DNA of 64,000 nucleotides from Amylostereum areolatum. Taxonomy: Eukaryota > Basidiomycota > Agaricomycetes > Russulales > Stereaceae. Shown here in pieces: positions 1-10,763 of the stretch (positions within the stretch are counted from its first letter, which is position 1; every line of letters begins with the position of its first letter). A program made the position numbers and the translations under genes. The notes below the pieces were generated by a model. The model worked only from the letters and a program-made list of their open reading frames with translations. It did not search any database and had not been told where the DNA came from. The stretch covers positions 122,753 through 186,752 of the forward strand of contig SAXG01000080.1 in NCBI GenBank assembly GCA_012932865.1, written 5' to 3'.

Positions 1-381
1 GTGGTACAGACATGTGGAGGGTTCGGAAGGAGTACAGAGGGGGGGAGATGAGTACAGCAGCTCGTAAGAGTATACCGGAACGCGTAAGGTAACAACAACA
101 TTGTAGCAAGAGAAGCAAACAAGGAGCACATGATGGAAGATCGAAAGCAGAAAAACCGCGCGCACATACGAGACGGATCCGCGAAGCGGGAGAGGAGCGC
201 GACGGAGGATTAAGAGTAAAGAGGTAATATGGGGGGCTCGTCATGTATCCGTCGGGTTCATACGAGGACTGGGTCCCGGTGTGCTCAGAGAATTATCCCC
301 TCCGCCGGGAAAGGGCGACATTTGGAACGCCTGTGTCATCTAGACATCGCATCCATTCAGCCTCGGGCGCGCGCGCAGTGC
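1..381. other. Intergenic, no gene seen
   Basis: Short open frames here lack coding character or family resemblance. The stretch lies downstream of the minus-strand gene that ends at 382 and probably holds its 3' UTR and the boundary to the next gene outside the window. Confidence 0.5.
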
Positions 382-2030
382 TCACAGCCCAAACACGCGC
401 ACCTTTTTCAGCTGGTCTTGGAACTCCGCCAGCTTGCGTTCGGCCTCGCGTCGCGCGTGCAGGTGCTCCTGCGCCTCGTTCATGACTGATCGGGATGGGT
501 TGGGTGCGTCAGCGCAAAGAAAGGGGACAAGGGAGCGGATTCGAACGCACGAGAGGGGATGCGCGCGCCTAGTCCGGTGTTGAGCGTCTCACGCAAGATG
601 TCGTGCATCGCGGAAGACGAGAGCATGTTCGTGGGCAAGGGCGAGCGCTGGTGCTGGTGCTGGTGGTGCTGCAGTTGGCTCTGGTGCTGGTAGAGCCGAT
701 GGTTCTCATCCGATAATCGAGTCACCTCCTTCGTCAACCGCTGGTTTTCCTCCATCAGCCTGCGCACGTCCTCCTGCAGCCGTGCGCAGTCCGCGAGCTC
801 GCCGCCGGCCATCCTGGCGCCGGAGCCCGCGCCGACGTTGGCGGGAGTGATGGGGCTCGGGGAGGGGACCAGGTTCGGGCTCGGGTTCATCTGGGCGAGG
901 AGCGCGCTGTTCTTCGGCGGATGTTGGGGAAGCGGATGGGGCGCGGGCAGCAGGGAGATTGTCGAAAGAACAGACGAAGGCGACGACTTGGTCACTTGAG
1001 GGCTCGATGAGCTCGACATATGGGCGTGGGAAGATGGCTGGGACGTCTGCGGAAGCGGGGAGGGCGCGATGCGCGAGGAGGGGGGTTGGGACATCGGCAT
1101 CTGCGGGATCGGCATCGGCATCTGCGTCGGAGAGCGCTGTGGCGGGTTGAAGGGCACCACCTGGGGCAAGGGCCGCGATCCGTGGGTGGAGGGCGAGACG
1201 GACGATGGGGCGGGGCCGCCGAGCGCTTGGCTGAGGCTGGAGGTGGTCGTCGAGAAGAGGTGGGCGGTGGGGAAGGGGGTGGCGGGGGTCGTCGGCGCGG
1301 GCGCGTTGGAGGGCAACGCCAGGGACGTTGGCGAGATCGGGCTCGCGGCGGTGAGCGTGCCGACCGACGCCCGCCGGGACCCGCCCTCGCTGCCGTCGTC
1401 CTCCCTGATCTTCCGCCGCTTCGCCTCGGGCTGGTCCCGACCCTGCTTCCGCTCCTCCTCCTCCATCTCCAGGATCTTCGCGATCGCCTCCGCCGCCGTG
1501 CGCAGCGGAAGACGGTTGTTGTTCGCGCTCGCCTGCGCGCGCGATGCGCCGCGGTCGGCCGCGCCCACGGCGGCGCGGTAGCGGTTCCGGCCAAAGTCGT
1601 TCTCCTCGCCGCGCGTCTGGAGCGAGGCGCTCTTGCGGATGCCGTCGCAGGTGTACCAGAGGACGTGCTTGCGCGTGCACCAGAGGTAGCGGCCGGGCAC
1701 GAGCGGGTGCTCGAACATGTTCTTCTTCGACTTGTGCGGGCCCGGCCAGAGCAGCCACTTGTCGTGCACGCGCACGTGCAGCGCGTACGAGCCGGGCGCG
1801 ATGTTCAGCCAGACGTCGCCCGCGTGGCCGAGGTCGGGCGGGGGCGGGGCGTGCGCGCGGAACTCGAAGTAGTGGATCTGCAGCCCGTTGTCGTGCACGA
1901 CGTCGTACGGAAAATCGTCGGGGAGGTCCTTGACGGTGAAGTGCCGCCGCGCGCAGGTGAACGCGGTCGAGGTGGCTGTCTTGGGATCTGGGTCGGTGAT
2001 GCAGGGCATTTGAGGTTTTCGTTGGGCCAT
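382..2030 (-). CDS. Hypothetical basidiomycete protein, conserved N-terminal domain and C-terminal coiled coil
   Basis: Start is the ATG at 2030 (MAQRKPQ...); an in-frame ATG lies further upstream at 2108. The first ~150 residues look like a compact folded domain rich in aromatic residues (motifs FEFRAH, WLNIAPGSYALHV, WLLWPGPHK, YLWCTRKHVLWYTCDG). A basic stretch (EAKRRKIRED) that could be a nuclear localisation signal follows, then ~200 residues of Ser/Pro-rich low-complexity sequence and a heptad-type helix (LQEDVRRLMEENQRLTKEV). A naive frame stops at 480. A consensus intron (GTGCGT...GATCAG, about 66 bp, CTGAC branch site) just before that stop joins to a last exon encoding MNEAQEHLHARREAERKLAE and ending VRVFGL at 382, which extends the coiled coil. 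I do not recognise the N-terminal domain. A nuclear regulatory or scaffold role is only a guess from the NLS and coiled coil. Confidence 0.75.
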
Positions 2031-2379
2031 GGTGCGGTGGGGGGAGGTCGTGGCGAGCAGCGTGGTCGTGCGATCTTTGTCGGGCGCTCGCGCCTGGAGG
2101 CTCTGCATCTGGGTCCGGTGTCGTGCGCACCAAGTTCGGAGTCGCTAGGGTGGGCGCCACGCGCCCAGCAAGAGATGTGGGCTCGCTGGGACGGGGAGGG
2201 CGAGGAGATGGCGCGGGGGTGGTGGGGGGAACACGATGGAGGCGGGAGTCAAGATCTTTCGGGGATTCCGTCATGCGTAAGTACTTGTCAGGTCGTGTTT
2301 CAGGTTATAAGGGTAGTATTACTAAGACGATTTGGCACATATCGTGTCGTTGTGCTGCCAGTTCAAGTTGGCGTCGGAG

Positions 2380-2444
2380 TAGGTTCGGAACAAGCCGCCT
2401 TCTTTCAAAGTCAATTCCGGCTCCGCGGGCTTGCTCCGAACCTA
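2380..2444. mobile_element. 65-bp TIR mini-element with 9-bp target duplication
   Basis: The element starts taggttcggaacaagcc and ends with the inverted form ggcttgctccgaaccta (one mismatch in 17). It is flanked by a perfect direct repeat gcgtcggag at 2371-2379 and 2445-2453. Its first 47 bp are identical to the left end of the larger element at 2533. A 9-bp target duplication is typical of Mutator-like (MULE) transposons and some other DNA transposons; assignment to that superfamily is inference. Confidence 0.85.
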
Positions 2445-2532
2445 GCGTCGGAGATCGCACCATCCGATACTCGGGAAATTGAATGCTTGGATGACCCCGA
2501 ACGACCGAAAAAAATGCTACGGCTCATCGATA

Positions 2533-3980
2533 TAGGTTCGGAACAAGCCGCCTTCTTTCAAAGTCAATTCCGGCTCCGCCGCCCTTTGTCAGAAGGGGCT
2601 TGCTTCAAGATGCGCGATACTAGTGACTTGCCGTCGAGAGTATACAGCTCGTCCTCTCGACTTTACGGTCCATGCCATATCACGGAACTTGTTTTTTGTA
2701 TGTATCCCGAGGCTTTGTGCTCTTCAATAATATATTTTCCGCCCTGTAAATCAAACTATAGCTCTACCAAGAGACCCTTATGTGCAGGTGAACTTTGTCC
2801 CTCTGTTATTCAGTATTCAAGGATCGGGTTGGTATCCAACTTGGTTCACAATACGCGCATACATGCATAGAACGGTTCACGAATTTTTCGATGTGTATTA
2901 GTGCAGGTGGGAGGAGTATACACGTCGGTGTGTATGGGTTCCTGTCGAAATCACGTACATACGCCGTCACGTGACTCTCTGATTGAGGACGAGCCGTGTC
3001 CGCGCGCGGCGCGATAGGAGAGGGAGAATTTGCGCTCGCCCTCCTAAGCTCCTACCTCCACCATGTCGAACCAAGGAACTTCCAATGGTGCCAGAATATC
3101 CTCCCAAAGGCCACGAACCCCCTCGCCCACGCCAAAGGGATGTCGGCCGATTTCGCGTGCGCACGACTTGATGATGGTGTTGTGCAGGTGAGGACGGCTT
3201 CGAGGCCACCGTGTATGCCAGGCGGCGTAGAGACGCGAGGGGCAGAAAACCCATCCCGCACGGTGCGCCATGAATTCTCCAGCGAGAGTTTTGATCTTCG
3301 TGATTGGGGTCTCGAATAAGAAACAAACAAACTCGCGAAGCGAGAGGTGAAGGAAAAGGATGAGAGAAGCCACGAGATGGCATTGGGCAATGAGGTCGGT
3401 CTTGATATTTACATCGGCGGGGATTTTGAGGGCATCTAATGCGAACACAGTATCCCATGACGGCGTGAAGAGGAGGCCGTTCGCGGTGGGAGCCACCATT
3501 GTCGACGATGTCATACTCCGAGCTCGGTCGTGTACGCGTCGTCACAGTGTCACTGGTCTGTGATCCCGTTACAGTCCTGTCACCGGCTCGACATCTACGA
3601 GCTCAGCGCCGTAGAATTTTACGGGTGCGTCAAAATTGCATGGATAGGCTACATGACAGTGAGATTGATATGATAGGTGGATTTTGTACGAATGGAGGGC
3701 TCCCGATTCTACAGCGAGTCCGATGTAGGGGTTTGGACTGTGATGCCGCTTGGAAGGAAGGCTATGCAGTTCCGAGTTGTCCCTTGAGGTTGGAAAGTGT
3801 CTGAAAGGCTAGGTATGATTATTATTAAGATAAATTTACAGGTTCTCGAGTGAATCCATGCATGTGGGGAGGAACGGAGGAAGGAGGATCAAGTCTATGT
3901 CCGACGCGCATCTTGAAGCAAGCCCCTCTGCAGAGGTGCCCGCGGAGCGCGGCCCGGAGCAAGGGCTTGCTCCGAACCTA
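2533..3980. mobile_element. 1,448-bp non-autonomous TIR transposon, 9-bp target duplication
   Basis: The left end taggttcggaacaagcc (2533) and right end ggcttgctccgaaccta (to 3980) are inverted. The similarity continues inside: aaggggcttgcttcaagatg near 2595 is mirrored by catcttgaagcaagcccct near 3910, giving terminal repeats of ~80 bp with an indel. The perfect direct repeat tcatcgata flanks it at 2524-2532 and 3981-3989. No transposase was recognised inside, only a 156-codon minus-strand frame (3044-3514), so the element looks non-autonomous. The terminal repeat and 9-bp duplication suggest a Mutator-like relative. Confidence 0.85.
3044..3514 (-). CDS. Uncharacterised 156-aa reading frame inside the TIR element
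   Basis: The frame is uninterrupted, with natural-looking composition: a hydrophobic helix-like stretch (CHLVASLILFLHLSLREFVC), then a basic segment rich in Arg/His/Trp, then an acidic tail ending FDMVEVGA. I do not recognise it. It may be a captured host-gene fragment or an element-specific protein. No transposase DDE motif or zinc finger is visible. Position wholly within the 1,448-bp element is the main reason to list it. Expression is unsupported. Confidence 0.35.
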   Translation of the reverse strand: MTSSTMVAPTANGLLFTPSWDTVFALDALKIPADVNIKTDLIAQCHLVASLILFLHLSLREFVCFLFETPITKIKTLAGEFMAHRAGWVFCPSRLYAAWHTRWPRSRPHLHNTIIKSCAREIGRHPFGVGEGVRGLWEDILAPLEVPWFDMVEVGA

Positions 3981-4453
3981 TCATCGATATGCATCTTGGA
4001 TTGCCAGGAGTCCGAATGTTCTCAAGGATGGCCGCAATTTGCCGACATTCCAAGAAACTCGGTCATACTCATTCCGCGAAGGAAAACTGTACGGGCTTCG
4101 TCCTTCAACCTCTGAATAAACAAGTAATCTCGGATTTCAGCAGCGACTCGTAACGTCGTTGTAGAGCGTAACTACGATGTAGCCATGTAAGTCGTTCCAG
4201 AAGGCAGCACGGTAATATGAATGCGAAGAGGAAAAAGAGTAGCGAGCGTGGGGACCCGTCGAAGAGGGTCAGGAGAAAGGGGAGACCAAATAAGGAGTGT
4301 GTTGTTTGCCATCCAAACGGTCGAGTCTGCGTCGACCTGGAGGTCACAGGCCAGTATGAATCGGAAAATGAAAAGAGCGTGGAGTTGGATGTATGTGTGT
4401 GAGAGAAAGAAAGGAATAGGAAGAGGTTGAGAAGGAACAGGATGCCCGGACTA
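3981..4453. other. Intergenic
   Basis: Downstream of the F-box gene ending at 4454. Frames here overlap in several registers without family resemblance. No gene seen. Confidence 0.4.
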
Positions 4454-7197
4454 TCATATATCGTCGTCCGACGTTTCTTCTGCGTCAGACTCGATCGAAT
4501 CCATCGACAAGTAGTGACCCGTCCGACGGACGCGTGCATGGCAGAAATAGTCATTTCCTTCCCGTGGCTGTTCAATCTTGTGTCTGTACAGAACGCGGCA
4601 GTCAACGTCTGCTCGAGATCGGAAGAAAGGGACGTACTGTTCAATGCAATGGCTCAGGAGGGCATCATGGTACCACAACTCGTCGAACGTCTCCACGACT
4701 TCGAAGTTGAGGTAGTCGCGGCAGTGGTTGCACCCCCACCGCGGCACGTTGCCGTCCACTTTCTTCTCGTCAACGCTGATCGCCGAAACGTACTCGCGGA
4801 ACTTGTCGTCCGCGAGAACGCCCCACTTCACGTCGACGCCCTTGTGGTGCTGCAGCGCGTGCTGAAGCTACACCGACAAAACCAATCCAAAATCAGCCCT
4901 CGCGCGCGAAAAAAAAAACATAAACGCGAGATAAACGCACGCTAGAGCGCCAGCAGCGCGGGGCCCTCCACTGCTTCGGACGGGACTTGGACGGGCCCTC
5001 CGCACAGCTCACGCAGACGAAATAAGGGCGGAGGCGGTCCATCATGAGCGCGGTCGTGCCAAGCGGCTCCAACCCGAGCAGCTCCAGCATCCGGAGCACG
5101 ACGCGATGGCCCGCGAGGCTGAAGATAGGTTTCGGCTTTCCCTCCGCGTGCGAGTGCTGGTGTCCGAGGATGTCTAGGCCGGGATACGCCGCGCCGTTGA
5201 TCCCGGACCAGCACTCCCTTGGTTCGGCGCAGTGGCCGTCGCAGTGGAAGACGCTCGCGGCGAGGTCGGTGCCCAGCATGGTACCAAAGACCGCCCGGAT
5301 CGCCCTCGGCGTGTGGTTGAAGGCCTCGTGCACGTTGTCCGCCGCGGTGACCTTGCTCCGCCACTCCACCGGCATGGCGTCGACGAGCGCGAGCTTGCGC
5401 CCGATCATCCACGTGGACACGGCGCGCTGGAACGTCGGGCGCAGCGCCCACACCTGCGCGTGCAGCGCGGTGTCCGCGGGCGCGTCGGGCTCGAGCAGCG
5501 CGGCGATCTTTGGGAAGGCCGTGGTGAGGTCGTGTTTGGTCGGGAGGAACGGGCTGAGGATGGGTGGCGGGACGACGCGAAAGAACTGCGCGATGGCTTT
5601 CCAGGCGATCTCGTCGCGTTCCCTGCGCCGGGTCTTGGCCTCGAGGGCCATGCGGGACGCTTTCACGACCTCGAGCTTGGTCTCGAGACCAGGGAGGATG
5701 CGCTCCCAAGCTGATACGAGGCGTCATTATGGATAGAAACTCGCGTAGAGGCGGCTGCGCACCTGATTCGGTCAGAACTTTGCTCTGACGGAACTCAGAA
5801 GAATGGTGTTGGAGGACGGTGATGTCTTTGAGCTCGTGGCCCAAAGCGAGAAGGCGTTTGGTGACGCTAACAGGACGTGACGTAGGTAAGGGTATCGCGC
5901 GAAGAGGGCCCGTGAGGGACGTACTCTTCTTTACGAGCTGCTTTAATCTCTTTCATGGCCTTAATCCGCTGGCGCTCGAGTTCGTGTTCCCATAAGTTGC
6001 ACTTCCTCGCATGCTGCTCGAAGGATAAGTGGAAGGAACGACCAACATGGACGATATGCGTACCGCGTGGCGCTTGGCCGTCGCTTCGCGACATTGCTGA
6101 AGGTACTTCTCTCGAGTCATTGTCGAGGGTGCGGCGGTCTCCCTGGCCCCATCGACTTCCATGGCGTCCGGGGAGGCATTCGACTCGGAGGTGGGCAGTT
6201 TGTCGATGGCATCCTTGAGCTTGAGGACGTCGTCGCGCCAGTAGTGAGGAAATATGCCGCAGTCGCTCGCTGATGGGCGGTGTCAGCTGGTGAAGCCGAT
6301 GCGATGAGGCCTGCTAACGACGTACCATTAACGTCCACGACATGTCCGTGGAGAAATTCCAAAAGATATTCGGCCTTCTGCGCGCACAGAAACTGGAGGC
6401 AAGTGGAAGGGTAGAGTTCCCTGCGTGGAAGCGCGTCAGAGAGGAGAGGCGGTAGCACGAGTGAAGGAGACGCGTACCCTCCCCGGATGCACGTCTTGCA
6501 AAGGCGCTTTTGCAAGGTGTAAGAGATACTCTTGCAAGGCTTGTGTCCGCAACGCTGTACAGTAATGGCGTAGATGAGTGAGCGGAAGGAAGACGGCCAA
6601 AAGCTCCCAAACTAGACTCACAGAACATTCGGGGGGTCCGTATAGGAGATGCGCCCATGCACGAAGGGGCATATCCTCCGGAAGAGGCGGTCCCTCTACG
6701 TTGGCGAAAGCCTGACGCCACAAGAAACGGGCACCATTGATGAGAATGCGGAACGACTTGTCGAGGCGAGAGAGCCCGAGCAGGTCGCCCGGCGTAAGGT
6801 AAGCAAATATCTGTCGGGAAGCGTGAGTGGCGTTCGTACGCGGGTGGCGCGAGCTCGAGCGGAAACACACCTCGACAAGGACGTCGTACGGGAGGGAGGG
6901 AGCGATGCTGAGGCGGCCGAGGACCCGTTTGCTCAGCTTTCGTGTCCCTACCGTCGCCACTCTACGCCGTTTCACAGGTTTAGCTGTGACGGTGACGGGG
7001 TCAGGCTCAGGCTCAATTTCGGGCTCGGGTTCAGGTTTGCGTGAACCTCTGGCGCGCACTTTCTTACGGGTTCGACCGACGATTGGCATCGAGCTACCTA
7101 TTTCACCAACCGAAGCGGAAACCGGCGTGGCGTTAGGTGCCACCTCGGAAGGTATGTAGGTGCTGGTGGTAGGAATCGCGGGAGGCGAGTCTGCCAT
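4454..7197 (-). CDS. F-box protein with Cys-rich zinc-binding motif
   Basis: Start ATG at 7197 (MADSPPAIPTTS). An N-terminal disordered, Pro/Glu-rich and Lys/Arg-rich region (EPEPEIEPEP, KPVKRRR) leads into an F-box: LPYDVLVEV, intron, IFAYLTPGDLLGLSRLDKSFR...LWRQAF. Next comes a Cys cluster CSRCGHKPC...LCKTCIRGG, a CxxC...CxxC zinc ribbon. The protein continues through VADVN-type junction exons to DDVLKLKDAIDKLP, a helical segment MTREKYLQQCREATAKRHA, LWEHELERQRIKAMKEIKAARK, then the C-terminal half with HCDGHCAEPRECW, YFVCVSCAEG and VPRWGCNHCRDYL. At least seven short introns are needed. F-box proteins recruit substrates to SCF ubiquitin ligases; the fungal F-box plus zinc-finger architecture is common in Agaricomycetes. 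The target is unknown. The last exons (SAWERILPGLETK to MKWGVLADDKF) join with consensus sites, though the penultimate donor near 4945 is uncertain. Confidence 0.8.
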
Positions 7198-8278
7198 GAT
7201 GAAGCTTGTTGGTCGAGGAAAGTGCGGATGAGGCGTTGGATGGTGATGGTGGGTTTGGGTTTCGAGGAGGCCCGGGGGGTATTTAACGAGAACGTCGGGA
7301 AACACGAGTACAAAGCGGACGACGGCCGGAGAACGAGACAAGGTCTCCGCGACGCTTTGCCACTTCCACATGAGGTTGCCACCAGGCAGAACAAGGATCA
7401 AAGCGTGTCAGAGCGTCGCATCTTGGGGTAGGCAGACAATAAGGGAAGGCTGACGACTGTCCCGAAGATCGATGGTTTCTTGCACAGGATAGTCATATCG
7501 ATCCCGGTGGCAAAGCGCAAGGCAGAGCTTCCAGGAAGGGGGAATGCGTACGAAGGCGGTGCAAGAAGGGCGGGCGGTTTGCCACCTGCGCGCGCGGAGG
7601 CCACGAGGCCCTTCAAGTCGCGTCCGTACGAACTTGCGAATCCGAGAACAGGGGTGCAGATCCAGGATTTTCGTCAAATTTATTGTTGCCGGAAGACGTG
7701 CGTTGGAACCAACAGGGGACGGAGGTCCACGAGCGTAAAGAGGAGGAAACGTTGGGAAAAGCTGTAGGCAAGGTAGGTACTACGGAGCAATGCTATTGAG
7801 ACCGAAGATCTTATCTTATCATGTTCGACAATGAAATTATGAATGTGACAATCACAGTGATCGCCGCCTGAATGCATTATGCAACGAGAAGACGAAGGAC
7901 AAGCACTCGCATGCAGCAATGGATGGGAACTGTAGTCAAAGCAATTTCGCTTGGGAGCGCACCAAGAGTGCACGTCCTCCTTGTGCTCTACTAGTCATGA
8001 TCACCGCTATCCTTATGTAGGACAATGAGCCGAAAAGAAAACATACCATACCCGTAACAAGAACATCCAACGTGACTTCCGATAAACGAGGGTATATCTC
8101 GACATAAATAACCAGTACAAACAGGTAATACACCATTCCGCGCTGACGCCCAGTATACCTTCCCGGAAACCAAAGGAATGACCGAGTAGACCCATATGAA
8201 TCTGATAGAACAAGAATGGAAGGGGGAAGGGGGGTTGAAACATAGAGGCAATCTGCAACGCCCGTGTCCCGAAAACGC
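7198..8278. other. Intergenic, F-box gene promoter side
   Basis: About 1.1 kb with only short frames, mostly starting at non-ATG codons. It should contain the promoter of the F-box gene (near 7200-7500) and the 3' end of the GH16 gene. Nothing else recognised. Confidence 0.4.
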
Positions 8279-9830
8279 CTACTGGTAGACTCGTATGGAA
8301 GCGAGCTCAAAGTACGCATCGGTGAACGCGGAGGGGTTGTTGCTGACGTAGTCTATGATACAAAGTATGCCATGTGAGACTTTGGATGGCCACGTAAAGC
8401 GAGGACTCAAGAAAGACCCACCGGTGCAATTGCCTGGACACCCATCGTTGCTGTAACTTTGACCGGCCCAATTACCGCCTTGCGACGCAATGAAGATCAA
8501 CTTCAGCGAGAGCAGAACGAACACGAAGGAAGTCCTCACAGAAAGTCAGGTTGATGATGATATTCGCTGCATTGAAGTGAGAGGCAATGTCGCACGACGT
8601 GTTGGGGAAGTAGGCGAACGGCGTTCCCTGGACGCGCTATGAGTTAGGTGGATCAATGCTAGCGATACTGCGCGGTGGCGTACCCAGCTGTCCGTATTGA
8701 CATTGTCGTCACCCTCGAGGACGCAGGCGGGAGCGTCGACGCTGTTGCGTGGCCAGAACCACACCTTGATAAAATCGTCCGTGCGCTCTACCGCGTACCT
8801 GCAACCCCATCGTCGTCTGCATCAGCCAGGTCCTAACACATGGATGTCACGGAGCTCACCAGCCTCCGCCGTTAGCGTTGAAGGCAGGCCCGTAGCTGTT
8901 CGCGTCAGGAGAGTGGACACCGCACCCTGCGTTGTAGTTCACAGCGGTATCACAGGAGGCCTGCGTGGGTACGCTGTGGCGGTCATGAGTACTTTTGTTG
9001 ACGGACGTCAAGGTAAACCAGAGGTAACATACCCAGTCTCGTTTCGAATGTCGGGCATCGTACAGCCTATATACCATCGGCGTCAGTAGTCCGGTAGTGC
9101 GATGGAAATATCGTGCGCACCCGGGGTCGTGTGCAGCGTCGCGGCGTTGGGCGAGACGTCGTTCACGCCTTCGAGGATATCGACTTCGCCCTATCGGAAA
9201 GGTCATTAATGTTCATTGGTACGTAGTCATCATTGGGACAAGTCGAACGCCTTACGTTTACGGGCCATGTGCCGACGCCGAGCTCCCAAATGGCGGGCCA
9301 TGTCCTACAGCCCCGTCGTGGCATCAGCATCATGGTACAGCTGTGTAAAATGTCGGTGATATTCACCCACATCCTTGCGGCATGTGTACGACGTTGTAGC
9401 TACAGGGAAAATATGTTCAGTGTCCACCAAGGTATCGCGGAAGAAATCTGCACCGACACAGAGACGTGAAGATCCCACGACTTGACCGACTGGATGCGCG
9501 AGGACTTACGCCCAGTATCTCCCGTCAGAATCGTCTGAGCGTCTGCTCGCAAGAAGAAGTTGCCTCCTTCGACCGTGGCCAGGCCTTCACTCTGTGCAGT
9601 GGCCTTGTCGACGTACTGGCTGAAGAGGGACATTCAGATGCAAATCAAACCAGCTGAAAAATGTGATCTTACACCAGTCCCTCGGTGGGATCGGGCTCTG
9701 CGATCCAGTCGAATCCGTCGAAAAAATCTTGGCCAGTAAAGGTATCTGTCAGGAGGTACATTTTTCCAGCAACCTGACCGGTGAGAAACAAGGAAAGGAC
9801 GGCTTTGGAGGCAAGGGAGATGGATCGCAT
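8279..9830 (-). CDS. Secreted GH16 family beta-glucanase, copy 1
   Basis: Start ATG at 9830 gives a signal peptide (MRSISLASKAVLSLFLTG...). The mature part opens with the GH16 signature YLLTDTFTGQDFFDGFDWIAE. After short introns follow YVDKATAQSEGLATVEGGNF, GRKSSRIQS, YNVVHMPQGC, TWPAIWELGVG and the catalytic motif GEVDILEGVND (ExDxxE: first Glu nucleophile, last Glu acid/base), then NAGCGVHSPDANSYGPAFN, KVWFWPRN, GTPFAYFPNTSC, NIIINLTFCGNWAG and VSNNPSAFTDAYFELASIRVYQ. Family members of basidiomycetes are endo-1,3(4)-beta-glucanases acting outside the cell on fungal or plant beta-glucans. No break seen. It is the most diverged of the three GH16 copies here and lies ~7 kb from the other two. 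Confidence 0.88.
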
Positions 9831-9931
9831 AATAAGGGATCGGGAGGGGGAGGGAGAGGGGGGCGGAAGGAGATAGAAAAGAGGGGAAGGGAGACAGTAA
9901 TCACAAACATGGGCTGGGTTCCGGTGCCATC

Positions 9932-9937
9932 TTTATA
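9932..9937 (-). promoter_or_regulatory. TATA box of GH16 copy 1
   Basis: TATAAA on the minus strand inside CGTATAAAG, about 100 bp upstream of the ATG at 9830. The same CGTATAAA context occurs upstream of the other two GH16 genes. Confidence 0.6.
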
Positions 9938-10763
9938 CGACGAAAACATCGAGGCAGGCCCCAGGGTCAACTTGCCAGGAATCCGACATGGATGTGCGCA
10001 TCGCGCGCAAGTTTGTTCTGCCAAGTGGTACATAATTAGAAGAATGTGAAAAGCTATTGCCAACAGAGACGGATGAGATCAGGGGTAGCTGGATCGACAG
10101 GAAGACTCAGCTATGAAATATATCGCTGATGGTTGGCGTACCATTCATTCGCTGCGGGAGACTCTGGGAGACTTCACCGCACGACGGTGTGCGGTAAGTA
10201 GTCTCAGTAAGGCTGAGCAGATGGTGGGTAGGAATGCGCTGACGGCGACGGATGGGCGACGACGGCTGGTCGTTAGTGGGCACGTGATTGGGTGATGCGG
10301 ACGTCGGTCGCTCCTGGTTCTGTTTGGTCGTCAACCAGACTCTCAACCTCGCGCCGAGCCGAAGTTCCGGAGTTCGAGGCTGGAGTGACTTGACGGTCGC
10401 AGTGTTGAGAAGAGTATGTACTTATACACTGTACATGGCTGTGGGACACCAATCATATAACGGAAAATATCCGATCAAAGAAACCGTCAGAACGACGACT
10501 TGTGACAGTGGTTTTATGGCAATGTGCACATCAGCGTACACCGAACGGCGTTACATAGACTAATATTGCGGCAGATTTCGCTGGAAAAGAGTGGGAGAGT
10601 CGCAGCATGTCCTGCCATGATATGTCCCACTATATAATGCGAGCCCCAGTCGCAACCTAGCTTACCACCTGCATCCGAATCAGCGTCCACATCTACAATC
10701 ATAATAATGGACGGAAGACGTTGTACATACCGTCACTCCTTCCTGAAAGAGCCCAATAGATTA
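9938..10763. other. Intergenic between GH16 copy 1 and F-box-like gene
   Basis: Upstream control region of GH16 copy 1 and downstream region of the minus-strand gene beginning at 11750. No coding feature supported. Confidence 0.4.

Noticed and set aside
1020..2870. 616-codon plus-strand open frame
   Set aside because: It is the complement of the GC-rich minus-strand gene at 382-2030, with Arg/Gly-rich shadow composition, and it runs on into the TIR elements.
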